43,874 nucleotides of DNA from Buttiauxella warmboldiae (GTDB lineage: Bacteria > Pseudomonadota > Gammaproteobacteria > Enterobacterales > Enterobacteriaceae). The notes beneath the pieces are model-generated. The model did no database searches. It was not told the DNA's origin and was given only the letters and a program-made list of their open reading frames with translations. The stretch spans positions 1 to 43,874 of the forward strand of contig NZ_RPOH01000013.1 in assembly GCF_003818135.1 (NCBI RefSeq), given 5' to 3'. The translations under genes were made by a program, and so were the position numbers. Positions 8,965-16,305 of this stretch are shown here, piece after piece. Every line of letters starts with the position of its first letter. The stretch's first letter is position 1.

Positions 8965-10053
8965 ATGGGGTCTGTAGTGCTTAAAAATGTCTGTAAATCA
9001 TATGGCGACGCACACGTTATTAAAGATGTCTCGTTGACCATTCCAGACGGTGAGTTCTGTGTGTTGGTTGGCCCGAGTGGCTGCGGCAAATCTACCTTGC
9101 TGCGCATGATTGCCGGGCTTGAAGAGATTACCGGCGGCGAGGTGGCGATTAATGAAAAAGACGTCACTGACGTTGAGCCGAAGCTGCGCGATATTGCGAT
9201 GGTGTTCCAGAGTTACGCGTTATATCCGCAAATGACCGTGCGTGAAAATATGGGCTTTGCTCTCAAAATGGCCAAACTGCCAAAAGCGGAAATCAGCCAG
9301 AAAGTGGAAGCGGCAGCCGACCTTCTCGGCCTGGGTGTACTGCTCGACCGCCTGCCAAAAGATTTATCCGGCGGCCAGCGCCAGCGTGTGGCGATGGGGC
9401 GGGCCATTGTGCGTAATCCGCAGGTGTTTTTATTTGATGAACCGCTCTCAAACCTCGACGCTAAACTGCGCACTCAGGTGCGGGGCGAAATTCGTGAGCT
9501 GCATCGCCGCCTGAAAACGACCTCGGTCTACGTGACTCATGACCAAATAGAAGCCATGACCATGGGGCAGATGATTGTGGTGTTACGCGAGGGGCGTATC
9601 GAACAGGTCGGTAGCCCGCTGGAATTATACGACCGCCCGGCAAATCTATTTGTCGCCGGTTTCATCGGCTCGCCTGAAATCAACCAGTTAAAAGGTGAAG
9701 TGGTACTACAAAACGGAGAGGTGATGTTACGTCTTGCCGATGGCTCTTTGTTAAGCTTGCCGCCGGGCGTGCAGGTGAAACCGCAGCAAAAAGTAGTGTA
9801 CGCAATACGCCCTGAACAGGTCAATGTGGTGGATGAAAGCGAGCAAAGCGGGGCGCTAAAGGCGACCATCACCGCCATTGAAAACACCGGCTCCGATATG
9901 CAGTTGTTCTGCAACACTGGCGGGGGATCCTTTACCTCGGTATTTAAGCAGCGATTAAATGTACGGGAAGGTGAAACGGTATGGCTGCAGCCCAGAGTGA
10001 CCGGTATCCACATTTTTGATGCCGACAGTGGGCAGCGCGTAGCGTGTCATTAA
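8965..10053 (+). CDS. ABC sugar transporter ATPase, MalK/UgpC type
   Basis: A 362-aa ATP-binding subunit of the CUT1 importer family. It has Walker A GPSGCGKST near residues 36-44, a Q-loop in VFQSYALYP, the signature LSGGQRQRV, Walker B VFLFDEP, the D-loop SNLDAKLR and the switch His in YVTHDQ. The C-terminal third (from about 235) matches the MalK-type regulatory domain (GFIGSPEIN, YAIRPEQV). I chose ATG 8965, with AAGGAGCG upstream; a longer open frame to 8809 lies inside the permease gene. It energises the two upstream permeases, and one ATPase of this kind can sometimes serve several importers. Confidence 0.92.
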   Translation: MGSVVLKNVCKSYGDAHVIKDVSLTIPDGEFCVLVGPSGCGKSTLLRMIAGLEEITGGEVAINEKDVTDVEPKLRDIAMVFQSYALYPQMTVRENMGFALKMAKLPKAEISQKVEAAADLLGLGVLLDRLPKDLSGGQRQRVAMGRAIVRNPQVFLFDEPLSNLDAKLRTQVRGEIRELHRRLKTTSVYVTHDQIEAMTMGQMIVVLREGRIEQVGSPLELYDRPANLFVAGFIGSPEINQLKGEVVLQNGEVMLRLADGSLLSLPPGVQVKPQQKVVYAIRPEQVNVVDESEQSGALKATITAIENTGSDMQLFCNTGGGSFTSVFKQRLNVREGETVWLQPRVTGIHIFDADSGQRVACH

Positions 10054-10066
10054 GAAGGAGCGATTG

Positions 10067-11203
10067 ATGAAGTTATACACCCTGGATGTCACGTGCCTGG
10101 AGAATGCCCGCCGTGGCTTACAGCAACCTTTTTCGCCGCTGCAACTGGCGCTGGGGAGACTGGTTAGCGAGGCGGATAAACTCCACGGGCAACCCCCTGA
10201 AAGCGTAGTGCATAAAAAGCTGCGCCCGGTGAGTGGCGACCCGCACGACTACTACAGCCTGGGGACTTACTGGTGGCCCAATCCACGCAGGCCGAATGGC
10301 CTGCCGTACATCCGCCGCGACGGGCACACCAACCCGCAATGCCAGAACAATGACACTGACACCACGCGCATTATTCGCATGTGTGAACGTAGCCTGACGC
10401 TTGGGTTGGCATGGTATTTTACCGGGCATCGCAAATACGCGCTTGCGGCGGCGGAGCAAATCAAGTGCTGGTTCCTTGATGAACAGACGCGCATGAACCC
10501 GCATTTGAATTACGGGCAGGCGATCCCAGGGATAGTCTCCGGGCGCGGCACCGGGCTTATCGACACGCGCTTATTGTGGATGGTTATCGACACCATCGGG
10601 TTGATAAGCGATGCAGGCGTACTGGATACCGACGACATTATCGGCTTGCATCAGTGGTTCCGGGACTTTAACCACTGGATGTTCTATAGCGATGTTGGCC
10701 ATTCGGAGTACGTCTGGCACAACAACCACGGCACCTGGTATGATGCGCAACGCGCGGTGAATGCGCTGTTCTACGGTGATAAAGGGCTGGTGGCGCGGAT
10801 TATCCAGCAGGGAATCACGCAACGCATGGCGGCGCAAATTGACCAGGAGGGCAAACAGACCATGGAACTGGAGCGCCCGGTGCCGTTCCACTATTCCTTG
10901 TTCAATCTCGAAGCCCATTTGCTGCTAAATCGCTATGCCGAACATGTCGAATTCGACCGCTGGAATGCGGAGCAAGATGGCCGAAGCGTGAAGCTCGGCA
11001 TTGATTATTTAATGCCGTTTATTGCCGATCCTGATTTGTGGCCGTACCGCGATCTGGACGGTATCGTCTGGGATAGCGCTTTGCGCATATTACTGCAATC
11101 TATGCGTGGATACCCGAAAGAAGCTGCGCGATATAAAACCGTGCTGGCGAATTTCCCGGAAGATACGCTGAATTTACGCGAACAACTGATGTGGTGTGCC
11201 TGA
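10067..11203 (+). CDS. Cytoplasmic alginate-lyase-fold lyase, paralogue of the secreted enzyme
   Basis: A 378-aa enzyme without a signal peptide, related over its length to the secreted lyase at 4082-5320. Shared blocks are DPHDYYSLGTYWWPNP at 58-73, NGLPYIRRDGHTNP at 77-90, TRMNP near 141, QAIPGI followed by GRGTGLIDTR near 159-168, and WHNNHGT at 217-223. Arg270 and Tyr276 in RPVPFHYSLFN match the Arg/Tyr pair of the paralogue. It is last in the importer operon, so it should cut imported oligouronides by beta-elimination in the cytoplasm. ATG 10067 follows AAGGAG; a TTG directly before it is less likely. Alginate versus glucuronan specificity cannot be decided by eye. One polymer seems to be handled by the same enzyme family on both sides of the inner membrane. 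Confidence 0.85.
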   Translation: MKLYTLDVTCLENARRGLQQPFSPLQLALGRLVSEADKLHGQPPESVVHKKLRPVSGDPHDYYSLGTYWWPNPRRPNGLPYIRRDGHTNPQCQNNDTDTTRIIRMCERSLTLGLAWYFTGHRKYALAAAEQIKCWFLDEQTRMNPHLNYGQAIPGIVSGRGTGLIDTRLLWMVIDTIGLISDAGVLDTDDIIGLHQWFRDFNHWMFYSDVGHSEYVWHNNHGTWYDAQRAVNALFYGDKGLVARIIQQGITQRMAAQIDQEGKQTMELERPVPFHYSLFNLEAHLLLNRYAEHVEFDRWNAEQDGRSVKLGIDYLMPFIADPDLWPYRDLDGIVWDSALRILLQSMRGYPKEAARYKTVLANFPEDTLNLREQLMWCA

Positions 11204-11220
11204 AAAATAACAGAGGGAGT

Positions 11221-11241
11221 GTCGGGTGGTGACCACCCGAC
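11221..11241. terminator. Bidirectional terminator-like hairpin after the importer operon
   Basis: GTCGGGTGG and CCACCCGAC form a perfect 9-bp stem with a TGA loop, followed by AGTTTAATAATTAA. It lies in the 48-base gap between the convergent ends of the lyase gene and ftnB, so it may serve both. Confidence 0.6.
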
Positions 11242-11251
11242 AGTTTAATAA

Positions 11252-11761
11252 TTAATGATGCTGATGGTTGACGAAGGTTGTCAGAAGCTTATCCGTCTGG
11301 CTCATACATAATCCTGCTTTATGAGCGTGGCGTACTTCGTCGAGAATAGTATTAAGCAGCAATCCCTCCTCCTGTTGCTCCTGGTCCATGCTTTGTAGAA
11401 ACGCCAGCGTCTGTTCGTCCTTTAACGCCGCCGCTTCAGCGCTCAATGTGCTTAAGATGGCGCAGCGCTGTTGATAATCCTCAACCATTTTTTCAAACAG
11501 CGCTTCCAGTGAGCTGCAGTCGCATCTGCCGGGTAGCGCTTCAATGCTGCCCACAAAGGGGTTGGCACCCGCCTGCTTCATAAAATTAAATATCCTCATC
11601 ATCTGCGTCACGTTACATTGAGCCTGTTTTCTTAAGAAAGTTGCAGCACCCGTCAGGCTCTGTTCTGAACACCAGTTGCTCAACCGCAAATAGAGATTGG
11701 AGGAATAAAAATCACGGTTAATCTGTAAATTTAGTTTTTGAACCATACCTGAAGTTTCCAT
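11252..11761 (-). CDS. ftnB: Ferritin-like protein FtnB
   Basis: A 169-aa ferritin-family protein matching E. coli FtnB in length and in blocks such as [22 protein letters not shown] and [11 protein letters not shown]. In FtnA the ferroxidase residues Glu50 and His53 lie in AQEEMTH; here the equivalent stretch reads AQCNVTQ, so both are missing, as they are in E. coli FtnB. It may therefore act in iron handling or iron-sulfur repair rather than bulk iron oxidation. ATG 11761 follows AAGGA at good spacing; an upstream ATG at 11788 would add nine unconserved residues. The C-terminus is His-rich (NHQHH). It is a backbone gene, next to araF in E. coli but here separated from both neighbours by carbohydrate genes. 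Confidence 0.93.
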   Translation of the reverse strand: METSGMVQKLNLQINRDFYSSNLYLRLSNWCSEQSLTGAATFLRKQAQCNVTQMMRIFNFMKQAGANPFVGSIEALPGRCDCSSLEALFEKMVEDYQQRCAILSTLSAEAAALKDEQTLAFLQSMDQEQQEEGLLLNTILDEVRHAHKAGLCMSQTDKLLTTFVNHQHH

Positions 11762-11833
11762 AATCATTTCCTTATTGAGCCGGAACATCGGGGTTAGCTT
11801 TGCGTATTACGATAAGCGAGCTGCCAGAGGAAA

Positions 11834-11881
11834 TGACTGACAAAGAAGAAACGCGTTTTTCTTCTTTGCGATGGTCAGTCA
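11834..11881. repeat. Long two-part inverted repeat between ftnB and the AraC-type gene
   Basis: An outer pair TGACTGA (11834-11840) and TCAGTCA (11875-11881) encloses an inner perfect 11-bp pair CAAAGAAGAAA (11841-11851) and TTTCTTCTTTG (11858-11868), with a CGCGTT loop and a 6-base internal bulge on one side. It lies upstream of ftnB and about 180 bases downstream of the regulator gene. It could be a terminator for the regulator or a leader structure for ftnB. T-tracts are weak on the minus strand. Confidence 0.6.
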
Positions 11882-12062
11882 AAAATTAATTTATTTTACT
11901 TATTGTTTACGGCTACCTCCGGCGCGCTTTGTGAGAATGCTTGCGGCTTGTCATCAGTCTGGTAGTTAACTTTGTAGGTTGTTATCGAACATAATTTAAA
12001 TAACTCATTGTGGCTGTGATTGAGCGCTGAATAATGCATCCGTCATGCCGCAGTTTATTGTG

Positions 12063-12932
12063 TCAGATCATATTTTGTTGTCTGCTCAGCTTAGCCCGTG
12101 ACCATTTGCGATATTGCAACGGCGTCTGCAGCATCATTTTTTTAAAACAGGTAATAAAGTAAGTCGCTTCAACAAAGCCGACCTCCTGGGCGATGGCATC
12201 AATGCTTAGGGGAGAAGTGCGCAGCAGATCGCAACTTTTCTTAATGCGCCGCGTCAGTAAATATTCATGAATACTGCCTCCGGTTTGCTGGCGAAAAACA
12301 CGTGAGGTATAGCTGCGAGATAAACCGATGGATTGCGCCAGTTCATCCAGGACAAATTTCTCACCGTAATGGTTCTCTATCCAATGCATGATGCGCGCCG
12401 CAACGGTTTGTTGTTGCGGGATAAATTGCTGGGGAACAGCGGGCAGGAAAGCCATGATTTGCATCACCATCAACGCCACATCGCTGGCCGTGGAGTGGCT
12501 ATTAGGATCGAGTTTGTCGAACTGCTCAAGAATGGCCTCCATAAATGCGGCCTGTTCACTTAAATCATACACCTGAGCCGGAACATGGCTGGCGCAGAAG
12601 GCGGAAAATTGTGCCTGCTGGCGCGGAAACGCAAGCAGCGTGCTGATAACAGAAGAGTGTTCGATGTGCATGGTGGTGCGGTGATACTGATTTTTATCGC
12701 TGGCATCGACATGCACCTTATGCAGCCGGAATGGCGGGAAGATAAAAAGTCGCCCCGGGCGTGCGGTGTAATGTTGATTATCTACCACAACGATGCCATA
12801 TCCTTTTGAAATATAGAGAAACTCAACGCACTGGTGCCAGTGATAATATCGGGCGCTGGAAGCCCGCAGTCGATGAAATGAGATAACCTGGCTGTCGAGG
12901 GTAATTCGCTCCATTAATTGTGGTTCACTCAT
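12063..12932 (-). CDS. AraC-family transcriptional regulator with cupin sensor domain
   Basis: A 289-aa regulator. Residues about 15-95 form a cupin-like sensing domain (HWHQCVEFLYISKG, then PGRLFIFPPFRLHKV). The C-terminal 100 residues are the AraC/XylS DNA-binding domain with two helix-turn-helix units: LDELAQSIGLSRSYTSRVFR near 195-215 and IDAIAQEVGFVEATYFITCFKK near 244-265, then TPLQYRKW. Regulators with this layout usually activate neighbouring sugar genes when a sugar binds the cupin. It is divergent from the 88-aa protein/symporter/GH88 operon across 224 bases, so that operon is its likely target, with an unsaturated uronide-type inducer; both points are inferred. GGAGG precedes ATG 12932. 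It is not the arabinose regulator araC. Confidence 0.92.
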   Translation of the reverse strand: MSEPQLMERITLDSQVISFHRLRASSARYYHWHQCVEFLYISKGYGIVVVDNQHYTARPGRLFIFPPFRLHKVHVDASDKNQYHRTTMHIEHSSVISTLLAFPRQQAQFSAFCASHVPAQVYDLSEQAAFMEAILEQFDKLDPNSHSTASDVALMVMQIMAFLPAVPQQFIPQQQTVAARIMHWIENHYGEKFVLDELAQSIGLSRSYTSRVFRQQTGGSIHEYLLTRRIKKSCDLLRTSPLSIDAIAQEVGFVEATYFITCFKKMMLQTPLQYRKWSRAKLSRQQNMI

Positions 12933-13032
12933 TTTCCCTCCAGGACAATAATTTTAAATTTTTACGCTATGGTTTGTAATTTATTACCCCGCTAAAAAGA
13001 AAAATCCAGCGAATATGAAATAACGGTTTATT

Positions 13033-13052
13033 TTTGTGATGCGGCTCACTCT
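13033..13052. promoter_or_regulatory. CRP-cAMP site between the AraC-type gene and the GH88 operon
   Basis: TGTGA at 13035-13039, spacer TGCGGC and TCACT at 13046-13050 match the CRP core at nine of ten positions. It sits about 110 bases before the 88-aa ORF, in the divergent promoter region 12933-13156. A shared role with the AraC-type regulator in catabolite-sensitive activation is likely but inferred. Confidence 0.6.
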
Positions 13053-13156
13053 GAGGCGTGACTAAAAGCGGCTACTCTTTGTCTCAATGCGCCGTAAAGC
13101 GTACTAAAAATATGAATAACAATAACTTAGTTTATTCTCGTGTCTGACGGGAGGAC

Positions 13157-13423
13157 ATGGTGCAACCTGAAAATATCATCCTGAATAACCCATTTAAAAG
13201 CAGGGTCGATCTGCGTGAGTTGGTGAGTGAATTATTGAATACCGTTTCGCCATTATTTAAAAAAGATGCCAGCCGTATCGACCTTTTAATCAGTGCCATT
13301 TTGGCAGGGGATGGCATCGCGTTTGAGGCGCAATCTTGCCCGCAAGCCATTATCAGCGAGGCTGCTGTACGCCTGGTGATGGGTCATCAAAGCAAACTCC
13401 TGAGTCTGGAGAGTCACCAATGA
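13157..13423 (+). CDS. Uncharacterised 88-aa protein, translationally coupled to the symporter
   Basis: I do not recognise this protein. It is 88 aa with no signal peptide, membrane span or cysteine-rich motif beyond one Cys near residue 61. Residues about 16-55 look amphipathic and helical (RVDLRELVSELLNTVSPLF, then SRIDLLISAILAGDG). The ribosome site GGGAGG before ATG 13157 is good. Its stop TGA overlaps the ATG of the symporter gene (ATGA at 13420-13423), so translation of the two is coupled. As first gene of an operon with a LacY-type symporter and a GH88 hydrolase, it may be a cytoplasmic accessory or regulatory factor. No function is claimed. Confidence 0.75.
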   Translation: MVQPENIILNNPFKSRVDLRELVSELLNTVSPLFKKDASRIDLLISAILAGDGIAFEAQSCPQAIISEAAVRLVMGHQSKLLSLESHQ

Positions 13424-14700
13424 ACATATCGACACCTACGCGTACCGCGCAGATAAAAATGAGCAGTTTTATCTTCCTTTATTTTTTCACCTGGTCTTCA
13501 AGCTTCGGGCTATATGCCCTGTGGCTGAGTCAAAAAGTCGGTTTAGACAGCATCACAATCGGCAGCGTTTTCGCCATCAATGGCGTCTTTGCGGTAGTGA
13601 TGAAGCCGGTCTATGGCTACATCATGGACAAAATCGGTATGAGCAAATGGCTGCTCTATTTTGTCTGTGTTATTTCGGCGTTGATGGCACCATTTTTCGT
13701 GACCGTCTATCAGCCCCTGCTGCTGACACACACCACCATCGGTATTGTGGCGGGGGCGTTTTACCTGAGTCTCGGCTGGTACGCAGGCGTTGCGGCATCT
13801 GAATCTTATGCTGACCGCTTTAGCCGCTTGTACGGCCTCGAGTTTGGGCGCATTCGCATGTGGGGATCGCTCGGCTGGGCCATGGCAGCCTCGGTATCCG
13901 GTCTGTTATTTAACTACACGCCGCTGGCAAATTTCCTTGTCAGCAGCACCACCTCGGTATTGATGCTGTTGGTACTGATTAGCCTGAAGATTGGTGATGA
14001 ACAGCTGCGCAATAACAATGTGATTTCAGCGAACAAAATCGTCTTTACGGATGTGCTCATGCTGCTGAAAAACCGTAAATTCTGGATGTTCAGCCTGTAT
14101 GTGGCGGGAGTGGCCTGGATGATGTTTGTAGCAGAGCAACAGTTCCCGCGCTATTTCGTCTCGTTCTTCGCCACCAAAGAGCAGGGGAATGCGTGGTACG
14201 GCTACCTCAGCACGGTGCAGTCCGGCATGGAATTCGTGATGATGATGTTTATTCCGGTGCTGGTGAATCATTACGGTGCCAAAAAAGGACTGTTGTTATG
14301 CGGCTGCGTAGTAGGGTTACGCCTGATTGCTTCGGGCCTGACAACCGATCCGTTGGTGATATCCATTATCAAACCGTTCTACGGAGTAGAAATCGCATTA
14401 CTGCTGATTTCGGTCTTTAAATACATTGCCGAACATTTCCACAAGAAAGTTAACGCCACTATGTATTTGCTGGGTTATCAGGCGATGATTTATGTCGGCT
14501 CAGTTGTTGTGGCACCGCCCGCGGGCTACCTGTATGACAAAATCGGCTTTGAACACACCTATTTAATGATGGGCTGCTGCGCGCTGATATTCACCCTGAT
14601 TTCCGCTTTTACCCTTTCGCATTGCCAGGCAAAACGCGATGAACTCCACTCGAACACTCCCAATTTAGACGCCGTACCGGTTGAACCGGTAAAACATTAA
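13420..14700 (+). CDS. LacY-type oligosaccharide:H+ symporter (MFS, OHS family)
   Basis: A 426-aa inner-membrane carrier with about 12 hydrophobic spans, the length of LacY (417) and relatives. The N-terminal FLYFFTWSSSFGLYALWLS, and the LEFGRIRMWGSLGWA stretch (LacY has FEFGRARMFG with the proton/sugar-site Arg144), place it in the oligosaccharide:H+ symporter branch. ATG 13420 overlaps the preceding stop; a longer frame to 13336 runs inside the upstream gene and is rejected. The partner is a GH88 enzyme 14 bases downstream, so the cargo is probably an unsaturated uronyl disaccharide or oligosaccharide rather than lactose. It would be a second uptake route next to the ABC importer. Confidence 0.88.
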   Translation: MNISTPTRTAQIKMSSFIFLYFFTWSSSFGLYALWLSQKVGLDSITIGSVFAINGVFAVVMKPVYGYIMDKIGMSKWLLYFVCVISALMAPFFVTVYQPLLLTHTTIGIVAGAFYLSLGWYAGVAASESYADRFSRLYGLEFGRIRMWGSLGWAMAASVSGLLFNYTPLANFLVSSTTSVLMLLVLISLKIGDEQLRNNNVISANKIVFTDVLMLLKNRKFWMFSLYVAGVAWMMFVAEQQFPRYFVSFFATKEQGNAWYGYLSTVQSGMEFVMMMFIPVLVNHYGAKKGLLLCGCVVGLRLIASGLTTDPLVISIIKPFYGVEIALLLISVFKYIAEHFHKKVNATMYLLGYQAMIYVGSVVVAPPAGYLYDKIGFEHTYLMMGCCALIFTLISAFTLSHCQAKRDELHSNTPNLDAVPVEPVKH

Positions 14701-14714
14701 TTAAAGGAAACGTT

Positions 14715-15920
14715 ATGACCCGTACTTTAGTCACTGAAAATGTGGTGACCGAGCCACTGCGCCCTATTGAATTACACCAGATAGACCGTCTGGCGCTGAG
14801 ACATAAGCTGGATAAAGCTTTGCACAGCGTCACTAACAAGCTGGATAAGATTATTGTCATCGTTGGGGACAAATTCCCGAACGAAGCCTGTGAAGGCGGC
14901 AAGTGGAAACCTGCTGAGAATAACGAGTGGACCACCAGTTTTTGGCCAGGGCAATTGTGGCTGGCGTGGGAGATGACAGGCGATGACAAGTATCGTCAGG
15001 CAGCAGAGCGCTATTTGCCCTCTTTTACGCAGCGTTTAGACCAGCGTATCGAAACCGCGACTCACGATTTGGGCTTCCTCTATACGCTTTCGTGCGTCAA
15101 TGCCTGGCGCTTAACCGGCAATGAAATGGCCCGTCAGACCGCATTACAGGCCGCAGATATTTTGATGGAACGCTACAACCCGGTGGCGAAAATTATTCAG
15201 GCGTGGGGGGATTTAAATGATCCAGAGCAGCAGGGGAGGATGATTATTGACTGTAATATGAACCTTCCGCTGCTTTATTGGGCAAGCCAGCAAACCGGTG
15301 ACGCACGTTATGCGCAGGCTGCTACGGCGCACGCACAGCAGGCAGCAAAGTATATCGTTCGCCCGGATGCCTCGACTTTCCATACTTACTATATGGATGT
15401 GGTAACCGGAGAACCGCGATTTGGCAATACGCATCAGGGGTACAGTGATACTTCCTGCTGGTCGCGCGGACAGGCGTGGGGGATTTATGGTTTTCTGCTT
15501 ACCTGGCGGTATACCGACGATAGAAGTATGGTGGAGCTCGCCCGAAGCCTCGCGCATTACTTTATCAACCGTCTGCCGGAAGATGATGTTTGCCACTGGG
15601 ATCTGGCGCTGCTGGGAACCGATGCGGTACGCGATAGCTCAGCGGCGGCAATTACCGCCTGCGGCCTGCTGGAGCTGGTGAAAGCGCTGCCAGCGCTGGA
15701 TGAGCACCGTGCCCATTATGAAGAAATGGCGCTGCGTATTATCGAGTCGCTCACCGATAACTATCTGGCGCGGGACGATGAAGCCTGTGAGGGGCTGCTG
15801 AAGCACTCGGTGTACCATATGGCAAGCGGTAAAGGTGTCGATGAGTGCTGTAGTTGGGGAGACTATTTCTATCTTGAAGCGCTGGTGCGTGTGCGCCAGA
15901 CGTGGAGCCTCTACTGGTAA
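14715..15920 (+). CDS. GH88 unsaturated glucuronyl hydrolase
   Basis: A 401-aa alpha/alpha-barrel hydrolase that removes the 4,5-unsaturated uronate left by polysaccharide lyases through hydration of the vinyl ether. Candidate catalytic residues are Asp118 in ATHDLGF and Asp179 in MIIDCNMNLP. Their spacing of 61 equals that of Asp88 and Asp149 in Bacillus sp. GL1 UGL. NEWTTSFWPGQLWLAWEMTG near residues 70-89 and CWSRGQAWGIYGF near 248-260 are family hallmarks. There is no signal peptide, so it is cytoplasmic and fed by the symporter and perhaps the ABC importer. AAAGGA precedes ATG 14715. It is last in the operon, before a strong hairpin. The product, 4-deoxy-5-hexosulose uronate, would need KduI/KduD, not encoded here. 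Confidence 0.92.
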   Translation: MTRTLVTENVVTEPLRPIELHQIDRLALRHKLDKALHSVTNKLDKIIVIVGDKFPNEACEGGKWKPAENNEWTTSFWPGQLWLAWEMTGDDKYRQAAERYLPSFTQRLDQRIETATHDLGFLYTLSCVNAWRLTGNEMARQTALQAADILMERYNPVAKIIQAWGDLNDPEQQGRMIIDCNMNLPLLYWASQQTGDARYAQAATAHAQQAAKYIVRPDASTFHTYYMDVVTGEPRFGNTHQGYSDTSCWSRGQAWGIYGFLLTWRYTDDRSMVELARSLAHYFINRLPEDDVCHWDLALLGTDAVRDSSAAAITACGLLELVKALPALDEHRAHYEEMALRIIESLTDNYLARDDEACEGLLKHSVYHMASGKGVDECCSWGDYFYLEALVRVRQTWSLYW

Positions 15921-15924
15921 GCTG

Positions 15925-15950
15925 TGGCCCTCGCAGTAGTGCGGGGGCCA
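15925..15950 (+). terminator. Terminator-like hairpin after the GH88 operon
   Basis: An 11-bp stem (TGGCCCTCGCA with TGCGGGGGCCA, one T-G pair) with loop GTAG lies directly after the stop codon and is followed by TATTAT. The T-tract is poor, but the stem is very stable. Confidence 0.65.
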
Positions 15951-16030
15951 TATTATGACAGTTAAATGTACGTACGCTTTTCTGTGTGAATACCCGTAGT
16001 AAGAGCCGTTCAATGACAGAAGCTGGCGGC

Positions 16031-16036
16031 TATACT
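16031..16036 (+). promoter_or_regulatory. Possible -10 element before the 56-aa ORF
   Basis: TATACT matches the -10 consensus at five of six positions and lies 30 bases before ATG 16061. A weak TTCAAT at 16009-16014 is the only -35 candidate. It supports, but does not prove, transcription of the small ORF. Confidence 0.3.
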
Positions 16037-16060
16037 GACTCTTTTCACCGGGAGTAAGCG

Positions 16061-16231
16061 ATGCCTGGCGAAACCGACAGCCGACCCGGTTATGGGAAGC
16101 CGCGGAGGGGTTCATCAATTCTGGTCGCCCGCTCAACCGCAGGGATGCGTTGGCTATATTTATGGATGAATCTGCTAATTCATTTTTTATTTGTCCGACA
16201 TAACCGTTTATTTTATGGCTTTAGCTGCTGA
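16061..16231 (+). CDS. Possible small membrane protein of 56 aa upstream of araF
   Basis: An open frame encodes 56 aa: a polar, basic N-terminal part (MPGETDSRPGYGKPRRG) and then a hydrophobic aromatic stretch (WLYLWMNLLIHFLF) near residues 32-45 that could span the membrane. GGGAG lies about seven bases before ATG 16061, and a TATACT box lies further upstream. I recognise no family. The frame overlaps the candidate AraC half-sites at 16161 and 16214, so it may instead be a chance reading of the araF control region. Codon conservation in relatives would decide. Confidence 0.3.
   Translation: MPGETDSRPGYGKPRRGSSILVARSTAGMRWLYLWMNLLIHFLFVRHNRLFYGFSC
16161..16230. promoter_or_regulatory. Pair of AraC half-sites upstream of araF
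   Basis: TATGGA-N7-GCTA at 16161-16177 is the exact reverse complement of the araI1-type half-site TAGC-N7-TCCATA. TATGGC-N7-GCTG at 16214-16230 matches eight of ten positions. Centres are 53 bases apart, about five helical turns, in the same reversed orientation relative to araF. They lie upstream of a CRP-like site, as in the E. coli araFGH promoter. Binding is inferred from the known motif. Confidence 0.65.
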
Positions 16232-16260
16232 ATATATGCACGGTTTTACTGTATTTCTGC

Positions 16261-16305
16261 CATGTGATTGCGCTCTCCTATGGACTTTTAATTTCCCGCT
16301 ACAAC
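16261..16305 (+). promoter_or_regulatory. Candidate CRP site and -10 region of araF
   Basis: TGTGA at 16263-16267 is followed after six bases by TCTCC, a good left and poor right CRP half. Its centre is about 30 bases before TACAAC (16300-16305), a plausible -10, which is class II activator spacing. The start would be near 16312, giving a leader of about 90 bases. The TSS is inferred. Confidence 0.4.

Noticed and set aside
12063-12932. The AraC-type gene being arabinose regulator araC
   Set aside because: Sequence outside the HTH is unlike AraC, and its neighbours are uronide genes; in E. coli araC lies beside araBAD, far from araFGH.
13336-13419. Longer start for the LacY-type symporter
   Set aside because: It lies inside the 88-aa gene; the ATGA overlap at 13420 gives the normal OHS-family N-terminus.
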